Source of the DNA: Actinomycetes bacterium
GTDB taxonomy: Bacteria > Actinomycetota > Acidimicrobiia > Acidimicrobiales > RAAP-2
DNA length: 36,885 nt
Direction of reading: 5' to 3'
Assembly (NCBI GenBank): GCA_021784205.1
Contig: JAJXTB010000013.1
Span: 1-36,885, forward strand
The translations under genes were made by a program, and so were the position numbers. Below are positions 15,931 through 23,179 of this stretch, piece by piece. Position 1 is the first letter of the stretch. The number at the start of each line of letters is the position of its first letter. The notes under the pieces were generated by a model. The model saw nothing but the letters and a program-made list of their open reading frames with translations, ran no database searches and was not told the origin of the DNA.

Positions 15931-15952
15931 AGTTGCTTGTGTACAAGCAACT
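15931..15952. promoter_or_regulatory. palindromic operator, probable MarR binding site
   Basis: Two perfect 10-bp arms, AGTTGCTTGT and ACAAGCAACT, flank a 2-bp centre (GT). The core TTGTGTACAA fits the usual MarR-family TTG/CAA-type operator. It lies between a -10-like TATAGT (about 15951-15956, minus strand) and the ribosome-binding site of the MFS gene, so a bound dimer would cover the transcription start. Confidence 0.8.
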
Positions 15953-15972
15953 ATAACGGCAACCGGTCCCGA

Positions 15973-16152
15973 CTATGACTTACGTGAGTAGGCACAGCGC
16001 ACGTCCGAGTACGAGCAGAAGACGCAGCAGTCCCCCGCGAGCGGCGTGATCCTCTCACCGCATCCGGGACAGACGTAGGCCCACTGGCACGCATCAGACG
16101 GCGGCTCAGCCTCGTGCGTGGTGGCGCAGTGCGGACACGTCAGCGTAGCCAC
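15973..16152 (-). CDS. GDCCVxC-motif small Cys-rich protein (Cys form of a putative selenoprotein family)
   Basis: I translated this small frame directly; at 59 residues it falls below common length cut-offs. It starts GTG at 16152 with AGGA upstream and ends TAG at 15973-15975. It has three Cys clusters: TCPHC (5-9), VCPGCG (27-32) and GDCCVFC (40-46), plus C22 and C53. GDCCVxC is the hallmark of a family of tiny proteins annotated as putative (seleno)proteins, where one Cys position may be selenocysteine. Here all positions are TGC, so this is the Cys form. CPxC pairs suggest metal or redox binding. It begins 8 bp after the livF stop and may be the last gene of that operon. Function unknown. 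Confidence 0.8.
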   Translation of the reverse strand: MATLTCPHCATTHEAEPPSDACQWAYVCPGCGERITPLAGDCCVFCSYSDVRCAYSRKS

Positions 16153-16160
16153 GCCGAGTC

Positions 16161-16865
16161 CTAGACGGCCTCGCCGAGGTAGACCGCGCGCACGCGCTCG
16201 TCGGTCAGCAGCTTCGCTGCACTGTCACTAAAGACGATGCGCCCATTCTCCATGACGTATCCCCGGTCGGCCAGGCGCAGCGCCTGGGCGGCGTTCTGCT
16301 CGACCAGGAAGACGGTCGTGCCCGAGTCGCGAATCTCGCCGATGATGCGAAAGATCGTCTCGACGATCATGGGGGCCAGACCCATCGAGGGCTCGTCGAG
16401 CAGGAGAAGACGGGGCTGGCCCATCAGGGCCCGGGCGATTGCGAGCATCTGCTGCTCGCCGCCCGAGAGGTTGCCGCCCATCTGCTTGCGGCGATCCTTC
16501 AAGATCGGGAACGTCGCATACATCTTTTCCATGTCCTCAGAGAATGAGCCACGTCGCCCGAACGCACCCATCTCGAGGTTTTCCTCCACCGTCATCTGGG
16601 GGAAGATCCGCCGCCCCTCAGGCACGTGACTGATACCCAGCGAGGTGAACTGATGAGCCTTGGTCGCGGTGATGTTACGCCCCTCGAAAGTGATCGATCC
16701 CTCGGACGGGGCGTGCAGACCCGAGAGCATGCGCAATGTCGTCGTCTTGCCCGCGCCGTTCGCTCCAAGCAGTGTCACGATCTCGCCGGCCTCGACGTTG
16801 AAACTGACACCGTGCAGCGCGGTGATCGCACCGTAGCGCACGACGGCGTTGGATACATTGAGCAT
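16161..16865 (-). CDS. livF: branched-chain amino acid ABC transporter, ATP-binding protein LivF
   Basis: This ATPase of about 234 residues has Walker A GANGAGKTT, a Q-loop region, ABC signature NLSGGEQQM, Walker B LLLLDEPSMGL and switch His-equivalent residues near VFLVEQNA. The SMGLAP and VEQNAAQAL segments are typical of LivF. It energises uptake of branched-chain amino acids or related compounds such as urea or amides. ATG 16865 overlaps the livG stop (TGATG), and a GTG one codon upstream is also possible. It is the fourth transporter component after livH, livM and livG. Confidence 0.94.
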   Translation of the reverse strand: MLNVSNAVVRYGAITALHGVSFNVEAGEIVTLLGANGAGKTTTLRMLSGLHAPSEGSITFEGRNITATKAHQFTSLGISHVPEGRRIFPQMTVEENLEMGAFGRRGSFSEDMEKMYATFPILKDRRKQMGGNLSGGEQQMLAIARALMGQPRLLLLDEPSMGLAPMIVETIFRIIGEIRDSGTTVFLVEQNAAQALRLADRGYVMENGRIVFSDSAAKLLTDERVRAVYLGEAV

Positions 16866-17665
16866 CACTTCTCCTCCGCCGTGGCCGCGGAGCCGAGGTA
16901 GGCCTCGATCACCGCGTCGTTCGCGCGAATTTCGTCGGGTGTGCCCTGGGCAATGACACTGCCGAAGTTCAAGACGTAGAGCCGCTCGGCCAGGGCCATC
17001 ACCAGCTTCATGTCGTGCTCGATCAAGAGAATCGACACACCGCGCACGTCGCGGACTTTGCGGATGAGTTCAGTCAGCTCAATCTTCTCCGCCGGGTTGG
17101 TGCCGGCCGCGGGCTCGTCAAGCAACAGAACCTGGGGGTTAGTCGCCAGTCCGCGCGCGATCTCAAGGCGCCGGCGATCGCCATAGGACAGCGACGCCGA
17201 GATGACGTTGGCCTTGGCGCGTAGTCCCACGAAGTCGAGCAGCTCGATCGTGAGGGCGTCGGAATCCTTTTCGCCGCGACGGGTGCGAGGACCGCGCACC
17301 ATCGCGCCCAGCACGCCGATGCCGCGATGTGATTCAGCCCCGATCTTCACGTTCTCGAACGCGGTCAGCGCGGAAAACATCCGCGAGGCCTGGAACGTTC
17401 GCGCCACGCCCGCGTTGGCGACTCGGTGCGCCTTCTGGCCGATGATCGAGAGCGCCTTACCGTCGCGGCCCGTAAAGGTAATCGAACCCTCCTGGGGCTG
17501 GTAGACGCCGGTCAGTGAGTTGAACAGCGACGTCTTGCCCGCGCCGTTAGGTCCGATCACCGCGAGGATCTCCCCGCGCCGCATCTCGAGGCTGACGTCG
17601 TTGAGTGACACCACGCCACCAAATCGAAGCGTGACGTTGCGTACTTCGAAGATGTTCTCGCTCAT
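16865..17665 (-). CDS. livG: branched-chain amino acid ABC transporter, ATP-binding protein LivG
   Basis: The 266-residue ATPase has Walker A GPNGAGKTS, ABC signature-region SLSYGDRRRLE, Walker B VLLLDEPAAGTNPAE and the ILLIEHDMKLVMALAERLYVL tail typical of LivG. It pairs with LivF to drive transport. Its start overlaps the livM end by 4 nt (ATGA). The signature reads LSYGD in place of LSGGQ, which is common in LivG. Confidence 0.94.
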   Translation of the reverse strand: MSENIFEVRNVTLRFGGVVSLNDVSLEMRRGEILAVIGPNGAGKTSLFNSLTGVYQPQEGSITFTGRDGKALSIIGQKAHRVANAGVARTFQASRMFSALTAFENVKIGAESHRGIGVLGAMVRGPRTRRGEKDSDALTIELLDFVGLRAKANVISASLSYGDRRRLEIARGLATNPQVLLLDEPAAGTNPAEKIELTELIRKVRDVRGVSILLIEHDMKLVMALAERLYVLNFGSVIAQGTPDEIRANDAVIEAYLGSAATAEEK

Positions 17666-19005
17666 GGCGTGTCTCCGGTTAGCACTTCGTCCATGTGACC
17701 CTCGCCTGACTCGGCGAGACCGATCTCACGCTTGCGCCGACGCGAGGGCAAGACACCCACCGGTCGAAAGATCATCATGAGGATGAGCAGCGCTCCCAGA
17801 TAGATGTAGAGGTCGGCCGACTGGTACCCGGCCGGTGGCGAGTGCAGCAGGTACATGGACACCGTTTGAATCAGCACGGCACCCAGCACCACTCCGGCAA
17901 TCGAGCCCATGCCTCCGAAAATGACGAGCACCAGGATGTTGATCGAGAAGAACAAGGTAAAACTCGAGGGGAAGATGTTGTTCGACTGGCTCGCTGTCAC
18001 CACGCCCGCGAAGCCTGCCGTGGAGGCGCCGATCGCGAACGCCATGACCTTGTACTTCAGAGGATTGATCCCCACCGACTCGGCCGCAACCTCATCTTCG
18101 CGAATGGCCGTCCACGCTCGACCTACTCGTGAGTGCTCGAGGAGCGAGAACGCGATCAGGAAGATGACAACAAAGACGATCGTGAGGTAGTAGTACGGCA
18201 CCGGAGTGAGTCCCCAGACGTAATGCAGGGGACCCAGATCGATCGACGGGTGCGGAATCACTCCGGTGCCCTGACTTCCGCCGGTAATTCCGTAGAGGTT
18301 ATTCGCGAAGATCGTAATGATCTCACCAAAGCCCAGCGTCACGATCGCCAAGTAGTCACCACGTAGACGCAGTGTTGGCGCTCCGAGAAGAACCCCCGAG
18401 AGCATCGCGATGGCAATCGCGATAGGAATCGCGAAAAAGGGATTGAGGTCGACACCAAAAAGCGGAGGTGTTGGCAGCGCGCCCGTAACCCAGGCAGTCG
18501 TGTAGGCACCGATCGCGTAGAAAGCGACGAATCCGAGGTCGAGCAATCCGGCGAAACCCACGACAACGTTAAGTCCCATCGCGAGCAGGACGTAGACCGC
18601 AATCTGTTCGACCATGGCCGCCTGCCAGAAGGGATCAGTGATCACGTGCGGCAGGATCAATGCCACGATGAGCAAAACGACACCGAGTCCGCGACGCACG
18701 CTCTTACGCTGGGTGGCCGCGCGAGGCACCGCCGTAACCGTGGCGACGGAGCGCTTGATTGCGGCACCCTGGATGCTCCACAGCGTAACGATTGCCCAAA
18801 TGACCACTGCCAGGAAGAGAAAAACGACCCAGCGGACAGTGGAAAAGAGCCCGAAGAATGGTGAGGGCTGGGTGAACGATCCGGCAAAGCCCGCCGTGGG
18901 TGCCTCGGTGGAACCAGGTGGGCCGGTCATCACTTCGAGCGCCGCCATCGCGGCGCCGATCATAAAAAAGCGTCGAACGATAGGTCGGCGAAGGAAGGCG
19001 CGCAT
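17662..19005 (-). CDS. livM: branched-chain amino acid ABC transporter permease LivM
   Basis: A 447-residue permease with about ten hydrophobic segments. The conserved core begins near YVLLAMGLNVVVGFAGLLDLGFVAFYAIGAY, the family hallmark, and continues to the VGRAWTAIREDEVAAESVGI cytoplasmic loop that contacts the ATPases. The first 100 or so residues form an N-terminal extension with two extra membrane segments, as seen in longer LivM proteins. It overlaps livH by one base and livG by 4. With LivH it forms the membrane channel. Confidence 0.93.
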   Translation of the reverse strand: MRAFLRRPIVRRFFMIGAAMAALEVMTGPPGSTEAPTAGFAGSFTQPSPFFGLFSTVRWVVFLFLAVVIWAIVTLWSIQGAAIKRSVATVTAVPRAATQRKSVRRGLGVVLLIVALILPHVITDPFWQAAMVEQIAVYVLLAMGLNVVVGFAGLLDLGFVAFYAIGAYTTAWVTGALPTPPLFGVDLNPFFAIPIAIAIAMLSGVLLGAPTLRLRGDYLAIVTLGFGEIITIFANNLYGITGGSQGTGVIPHPSIDLGPLHYVWGLTPVPYYYLTIVFVVIFLIAFSLLEHSRVGRAWTAIREDEVAAESVGINPLKYKVMAFAIGASTAGFAGVVTASQSNNIFPSSFTLFFSINILVLVIFGGMGSIAGVVLGAVLIQTVSMYLLHSPPAGYQSADLYIYLGALLILMMIFRPVGVLPSRRRKREIGLAESGEGHMDEVLTGDTP

Positions 19006-19967
19006 CAGGCGGCCCTCCCCAGGCGCTCTCCGAGGATCCCGGTCGGGCGGAAGAGAAGCACGGCGACAAGGATGCCGAAGGCGACCACGTCAATATAGGC
19101 AGCTTGGACAAAGACAACCGAGAGGCTCTCAACGATTCCGAGGAGAAGACCGCCGATCATGGCGCCGCGCAGGTTGCCAATGCCACCGAGCACGGCGGCG
19201 GTGAATGCCTTCAGGGCGGGCGTGAAGCCCATGGTGTAAACGACGCCCGTACCCAGGCCGAATAGGAAGCCGGCTGCACCGCCGAGGGCGCCGCCGATAA
19301 CGAAGGTCAGAGCAATCGTTCGGTCGATGTTCACGCCCATCAGCGACGCCGTCTCTGCGTCCTGAGCGACAGCGCGGACCGAACGACCGAGCTTGGTCGT
19401 CGCCACGATGCGGTCGAGGGCGAAAAGCATGATCAAGCCGGAGACGAAGATGATGATGTCGTACATCAGCACCGGCGCGCCGAAGACGTGAAAGACCGCG
19501 TGATTGATGTAGGGCTGAGGCACCGAGACTGAGTACCGGCCGAACTCCTTGCCCGCGAGGTTGAACATAAAGTACGAGGCGCCGATGGCGCTGATGAGAT
19601 ACGCGAGCTTGGGAGCATTTCGCTTGCGCAGCGGCCGATAGGCCACCCTCTCGAGCGCCGTCGCCACCAGGGCGCCCACCAGGCCACCCGCCACAATGCC
19701 GAGGCCGATGAGCCCGATGGAACTCAGTCCACTGGGAACGGTCGTGCCCACGAGAGCCTTCATCAAGAAGTAGCCCGCGAATCCGCCCGACATGAAGATT
19801 TCAGAGTGGGCGAAGTTGATGAGTCGCAGGACGCCGTAGACCAACGTGTAGCCCACCGCGACCATGCCGTAGAGGAATCCATTAGCGACACCTCCGACGA
19901 GGAGGTACCAGAACTCTTTCTGCAACGTCGTGAAGTGACTCGCGAGGTAGTGGCCGAATGCCCCCAA
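19005..19967 (-). CDS. livH: branched-chain amino acid ABC transporter permease LivH
   Basis: The permease has about eight hydrophobic segments and LivH hallmarks: NGFLYGMVAVGYTLVYGVLR near the N-terminus, NFAHSEIFM, the RAVAQDAETASLMGVN ATPase-contact loop and VLGGIGNLRGAMIGGLLLG. I place the start at TTG 19967, with AAAGGGG five bases upstream, giving 320 residues. The frame is open further upstream, but that part runs into the perfect hairpin at 20007-20042 and has no LivH character. It follows livK, and expression is probably reduced relative to livK by that hairpin. Confidence 0.9.
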   Translation of the reverse strand: MGAFGHYLASHFTTLQKEFWYLLVGGVANGFLYGMVAVGYTLVYGVLRLINFAHSEIFMSGGFAGYFLMKALVGTTVPSGLSSIGLIGLGIVAGGLVGALVATALERVAYRPLRKRNAPKLAYLISAIGASYFMFNLAGKEFGRYSVSVPQPYINHAVFHVFGAPVLMYDIIIFVSGLIMLFALDRIVATTKLGRSVRAVAQDAETASLMGVNIDRTIALTFVIGGALGGAAGFLFGLGTGVVYTMGFTPALKAFTAAVLGGIGNLRGAMIGGLLLGIVESLSVVFVQAAYIDVVAFGILVAVLLFRPTGILGERLGRAA

Positions 19968-20006
19968 GGCAACCCCTTTGTTAGACGGGAACGAGTGTAA
20001 CCAACA

Positions 20007-20042
20007 GTCGGATGCCGGGGGCAAAAGCCCCCGGCATCCGAC
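20007..20042 (-). terminator. perfect 16-bp hairpin between livK and livH (attenuator or mRNA stabiliser)
   Basis: Two exactly complementary 16-nt arms, GTCGGATGCCGGGGGC and GCCCCCGGCATCCGAC, are separated by a 4-nt loop that reads UUUU in the transcript. It begins 18 bp after the livK stop. There is no U tract after the stem, so it is not a textbook intrinsic terminator. In such operons a strong hairpin after the binding-protein gene typically protects its mRNA and lets only part of transcription reach the permease genes. Confidence 0.85.
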
Positions 20043-20060
20043 GAATTGCGTAACTTGTAC

Positions 20061-21239
20061 TTACTCGAGGCCCAGCTGAACGATCTTGCCGTTCTTGACC
20101 TGGTTCACGAAGATTGCCGAACCGGCAATGTTGCCGTCCTTCTGGAACTTGACAATCTTTGTCATGCCCTTGAAGGTGAGCTTGTGCAGCTCGGCAACGA
20201 TACCCGCACGGGTGATCTTCTTGAGGTGCTTCATCGCGTTGATGATCGCGTTGGTCGCGTCGTAGGACTCGGGCGCGTAGGTCGCGTTGGCCGCGCTGAA
20301 GTGCGCCAGACCCTGGTAGGCCTTGTTGAACTTCGGGTTGGTCGAACTCGCGCAGGCGCAGGTCAGCAACACGCCATTGGCGGCCGAAGCCGGCGTCGTG
20401 CCCTGAATAAGAGCCGGCGACAGCGAACCGTCACCCGACATCACCGTGCCCGTGTAGCCAGCCGACGCCAGGGCGCCGAGGAACAGGCCGAGGTCGCAGT
20501 AGTAGCCACCGTAGAACATGGCCTTCGCACCGCTCGCCACGACCTGGGTCGCCGCTGCGGTGTACTGGGTCGCCGAGGCGGTGCCGTTCTGGCACTGCGA
20601 AGTGCCGGGAACCGTCGCCGGCGTCACCGTCGCGCCGTCAGCGCTCGCCGTCGTGGCGAAGGCGCTCGCGAGACCGGCGCCGTAGGCGGTGCCGTCATTA
20701 ACGACATAGACCGACTTGATGCCCTTCTTCTTGACGATGTAGTTGGCGTCAGCCGGACCCTGGACACCGTCGTCCGCGACAACGCGGAAGAAGTTGTTCC
20801 AGCCGCTGCTCGCGAGTGACACGCGAGTAGCCGACGGACTCACTGTGGCGATGTGGGCCTTGTGGTAGTAGGGCTCGGCCGCTGCAGTTGCTCCAGAGAA
20901 CGCAGGACCGACGATGGCGACCAACTTCTTGTTCGCCACGGCGGCCTGAGCCTGCGTGGGCGAAATGGTCGGGTCACCCTGGTCGTCGTATGTCGCGATC
21001 CTCAACTTAAAGGGCAACTTGCCCGATGCGTTGGCCTGGTTGATCGCCAACTGGACGGCGAACACCATGTTCAGGCCGAGCTGCTGGTTACCACCCGAGA
21101 GCGGACCTTCATAACCGATGACATACGTGGGCTTCGCCGCCGCACCCGACTGTGACGCGAGGCCGATTGCCGGCACCGCCATCAGCAGCAGAGCACTCGA
21201 CGCAGCCGCGGCCACCGTCTTGTTCAAACGAAGCTTCAC
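20061..21239 (-). CDS. livK: branched-chain amino acid-type ABC transporter substrate-binding protein
   Basis: The 392-residue protein has an N-terminal secretion signal (basic KLRLNK, hydrophobic AAAASSALLLMAVPAIGLAS) and a type I periplasmic-binding fold: IGYEGPLSGGNQQLG, AIVGPAFSGATAAAEPYY, a central hinge and YDATNAIINAMKHL near the end. There is no lipobox Cys after the signal, unlike many actinobacterial binding proteins, so surface retention must work otherwise or the protein is free. GTG 21239 has GAGGAGGA seven bases upstream. It is the first and probably most highly expressed gene of the liv operon. The ligand could be Leu/Ile/Val, an amide or another small molecule. Confidence 0.93.
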   Translation of the reverse strand: MKLRLNKTVAAAASSALLLMAVPAIGLASQSGAAAKPTYVIGYEGPLSGGNQQLGLNMVFAVQLAINQANASGKLPFKLRIATYDDQGDPTISPTQAQAAVANKKLVAIVGPAFSGATAAAEPYYHKAHIATVSPSATRVSLASSGWNNFFRVVADDGVQGPADANYIVKKKGIKSVYVVNDGTAYGAGLASAFATTASADGATVTPATVPGTSQCQNGTASATQYTAAATQVVASGAKAMFYGGYYCDLGLFLGALASAGYTGTVMSGDGSLSPALIQGTTPASAANGVLLTCACASSTNPKFNKAYQGLAHFSAANATYAPESYDATNAIINAMKHLKKITRAGIVAELHKLTFKGMTKIVKFQKDGNIAGSAIFVNQVKNGKIVQLGLE

Positions 21240-21442
21240 TTCGTCCTCCTCAACTGTTTAACTCACTCCCACGCCACGGTCACCCCCCGTGTCACCACAG
21301 TGACACGACTACGCAATCCGCCGCGGAGAAAACTAGGCCACCATGGCCATCGCGAAAGAGTAGCAGTCGCGACGGGAAAGAAATTATTCAATAGCGCCTT
21401 GAATCGCATGAATTGTGGATGACGTTGGGGCGGTATTCGGAG
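21240..21442. other. livK upstream region in the livK/lexA divergent gap
   Basis: The gap between the divergent livK and lexA genes holds two inverted repeats. One is CGTGTCAC-CACA-GTGACACG (21288-21307), which lies about 50 bp upstream of livK and is a candidate operator. The other is ATTCAA-TAGCGCC-TTGAAT (21386-21404). The livK promoter hexamers could not be assigned with confidence. Nothing coding is convincing here. Confidence 0.5.
21288..21307. promoter_or_regulatory. inverted repeat, candidate operator of livK
   Basis: Perfect 8-bp arms CGTGTCAC and GTGACACG flank CACA. The symmetry and position, about 50 bp upstream of the livK start, suit a dimeric regulator. The regulator is unknown and no regulator gene lies next to it. 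Confidence 0.45.
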
Positions 21443-21456
21443 CGAACGAATGTTTG
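21443..21456. promoter_or_regulatory. degenerate LexA box upstream of lexA
   Basis: CGAACGAATGTTTG differs from CGAAC-N4-GTTCG at one base. It overlaps the putative -35 element (TTGATT, 21454-21459) of lexA, so it could be a weaker second LexA site. Confidence 0.5.
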
Positions 21457-21482
21457 ATTCGGACCTCGCGATGAACTACTCT
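21454..21482 (+). promoter_or_regulatory. putative lexA promoter
   Basis: TTGATT (21454-21459) and TACTCT (21477-21482) are 17 bp apart. The -10 match is modest, but the perfect LexA box follows directly over the expected transcription start. Confidence 0.5.
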
Positions 21483-21483
21483 A

Positions 21484-21497
21484 CGAACAACTGTTCG
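21484..21497. promoter_or_regulatory. LexA binding site (SOS box) of lexA
   Basis: CGAACAACTGTTCG is a perfect site, with symmetry extending outwards by two bases on each side (TA...TA). It ends just before the AGGAG ribosome-binding site of lexA, consistent with autorepression. Confidence 0.92.
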
Positions 21498-21509
21498 TAG
21501 GAGAAAACC

Positions 21510-22133
21510 ATGGCCGAAGTCCTCACCCCGATGCGCCGACAGATCCTCGAGTACATCGTTTCCTGCCAGCGCGAACGCAACTTCCCGCCGACCATTCGCG
21601 AAATCGGTGATCACGTCGGCCTTCGCTCTCCCGCCACGGTGGCCAACCACATCGAAGTGTTAAAGAACGCGGGCTACATCGAGAAGAACCCTCAGCAGCC
21701 GCGCACTCTCACAGTGCGCCTGGAGCACGAGGCGCCGGTGATCGACCTGCACGTGCGTCAGGTACCTCTCATCGGTGACGTTGCGGCCGGCACCGGCGTC
21801 CTCGCCGAGGAGACCGACCGTGACCTCATTGCGCTGCCGGAACTCTTCGCGGGCCGCGGCGACAGTTTCGTCCTCCAGGTGCGCGGCGACTCGATGATCG
21901 ACGCCGGAATTCTTCCCGGGGACTACGTCGTCGTGGAACGCCAGAGCACGGCCACCACGGGAGAGATCGTCGTGGCCGGGGTACCCGGCGACGAGGCAAC
22001 AGTGAAGCGCTTCTTCGCCCAGGGTCCCCGGGTGATCCTCAAGCCCGAGAATTCACGCTTGGAACCTATGGACTTCAGCGCCGACGAAGTCACCATCTAC
22101 GGACGCGTCATCTCTGTGCTTCGCCGCTACTAG
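21510..22133 (+). CDS. lexA: SOS response repressor LexA
   Basis: LexA represses damage-response genes until RecA filaments trigger its self-cleavage. The 207-residue protein has an N-terminal winged helix (MRRQILEYI, TIREIGDHVGL, SPATVANHIEVLKNAGYIEK) and a C-terminal S24 peptidase domain. The cleavage site is A93-G94 (DVAAGTG), and the catalytic dyad is S128 in RGDSMIDAGI and K166 in ATVKRFF. ATG 21510 has AGGAG upstream and a perfect LexA box before it. The likely regulon in this window is lexA itself and the LysM-nrdR-PIG-L-dinB unit. The end overlaps convergent dapE by 4 bp. Confidence 0.98.
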   Translation: MAEVLTPMRRQILEYIVSCQRERNFPPTIREIGDHVGLRSPATVANHIEVLKNAGYIEKNPQQPRTLTVRLEHEAPVIDLHVRQVPLIGDVAAGTGVLAEETDRDLIALPELFAGRGDSFVLQVRGDSMIDAGILPGDYVVVERQSTATTGEIVVAGVPGDEATVKRFFAQGPRVILKPENSRLEPMDFSADEVTIYGRVISVLRRY

Positions 22134-23179
22134 CGGAGCCACTCCCCCAGGACTCTCGCGTACTCATCGAGTTCGTCAGCGCTGACAACTTCGTCGGAAG
22201 TGTGGGCGAGCAGCGGATCGCCGGCGCCGAAGTTGGTCGCCGGTATCCCCCGTTCGCTGAAGGTCGCCACGTCCGTCCAGCCGACCTTCGCGCGCACCGG
22301 CCGTCCCGTCAGCTCGACGAGGTGCGACAAGCGTGCGTCACCGAGCGACGGCGCGGCTGGGGGCGCCCAGTCCTGGACCTCGATCTCGTCGGTGTCCTCG
22401 ACCACGTCGTCGAGGAAGCGCATAAGCCAGTGCGACGCCGCGTCGCGGTCGCGGTCGGGAGCAACTCGATGGTTCAGGATCACCGTTGCCGCGTCGGGCA
22501 CGACGTTGCTTGCGACACCCCCCTCGACGAAGACCGCCTGGAGCTGCTCGACGTAGGTCACCCCGTCGATCTCGACCGCGCGCGGCTCATATCCCGCGAC
22601 CCGCTCGAGCAGGCCGGCGAGGCGGTGGATGGCGTTACGGCCCTGATGGGGACGGGCGGTGTGGGCGCGCCCACCTCGCAGACGCACGGCGACGCGCATG
22701 CTGCCCTGACAACCGGCTTCGACCGCGCCGGCGGTGGGCTCGCCGAGGACCGCGACGTCGGCCACCAGGAGGTCGGGGCGCAACTCGGCAACCTCGACCA
22801 GTCCGGACTCGCGGCGAGCGATCTCCTCGCGGGCGTAGAAGACCCACGTCACTTCAACGGATCGCGACGTGGAATCCGTCGCGAGTTCGAGCATCACGGC
22901 GAGTGACGCCTTCATGTCGACCGCGCCGAGCCCGTGAAGCCGCTCTGCCTCGAGGCGCGCCGCCGCGGCGTCGCCGGGCACCGTGTCGAGGTGTCCCGCG
23001 ACGAGGACGCGCGTCGCGTGTAGGCCGTTCGTGCGCGCGATCACGTTGTCGCCCACGCGCTCGACCTCGAGGTGCGCGCCCGCGCGCAGTCGCGACTCGA
23101 CGTACGCGGAGAGTTCGGCCTCGTGACGGCTCTCAGAAGGGATCCGCACCAGCGCCAGGGCGTCGTCGAGGCGACTCAC
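22130..23179 (-). CDS. dapE: succinyl-diaminopimelate desuccinylase DapE
   Basis: DapE is an M20-family zinc peptidase that removes succinate from N-succinyl-LL-diaminopimelate, giving LL-DAP for lysine and peptidoglycan. The 349-residue protein has VAGHLDTVPGD (metal His/Asp), GLGAVDMKASLAVML, the YAREEIARRESG catalytic Glu pair, GEPTAGAVEAGCQGSM and the dimer-domain GRAHTARPHQGRNAIH. The C-terminal AHTSDEVV supplies the last metal His. It is typical of the actinobacterial DapE type. Its start overlaps dapD by 4 nt. With dapC, dapD and dapF in the same run, the succinylase pathway is nearly complete here. Confidence 0.95.
   Translation of the reverse strand: MSRLDDALALVRIPSESRHEAELSAYVESRLRAGAHLEVERVGDNVIARTNGLHATRVLVAGHLDTVPGDAAAARLEAERLHGLGAVDMKASLAVMLELATDSTSRSVEVTWVFYAREEIARRESGLVEVAELRPDLLVADVAVLGEPTAGAVEAGCQGSMRVAVRLRGGRAHTARPHQGRNAIHRLAGLLERVAGYEPRAVEIDGVTYVEQLQAVFVEGGVASNVVPDAATVILNHRVAPDRDRDAASHWLMRFLDDVVEDTDEIEVQDWAPPAAPSLGDARLSHLVELTGRPVRAKVGWTDVATFSERGIPATNFGAGDPLLAHTSDEVVSADELDEYARVLGEWLR

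Noticed and set aside
15973..16152. GDCCVxC gene as a true selenoprotein
   Set aside because: All candidate positions are TGC cysteine codons; there is no in-frame TGA, and no selenocysteine tRNA is in the window.
19968..20024. Longer livH start upstream of 19967
   Set aside because: The added residues come from the perfect hairpin and its flank, have no LivH similarity, and lack a ribosome-binding site, whereas TTG 19967 has AAAGGGG five bases before it.
20007..20042. Hairpin considered as an intrinsic terminator ending the livK transcript
   Set aside because: No U tract follows the stem, and the downstream livHMGF genes have no evident promoter of their own, so full termination is unlikely; kept as attenuator/stabiliser.
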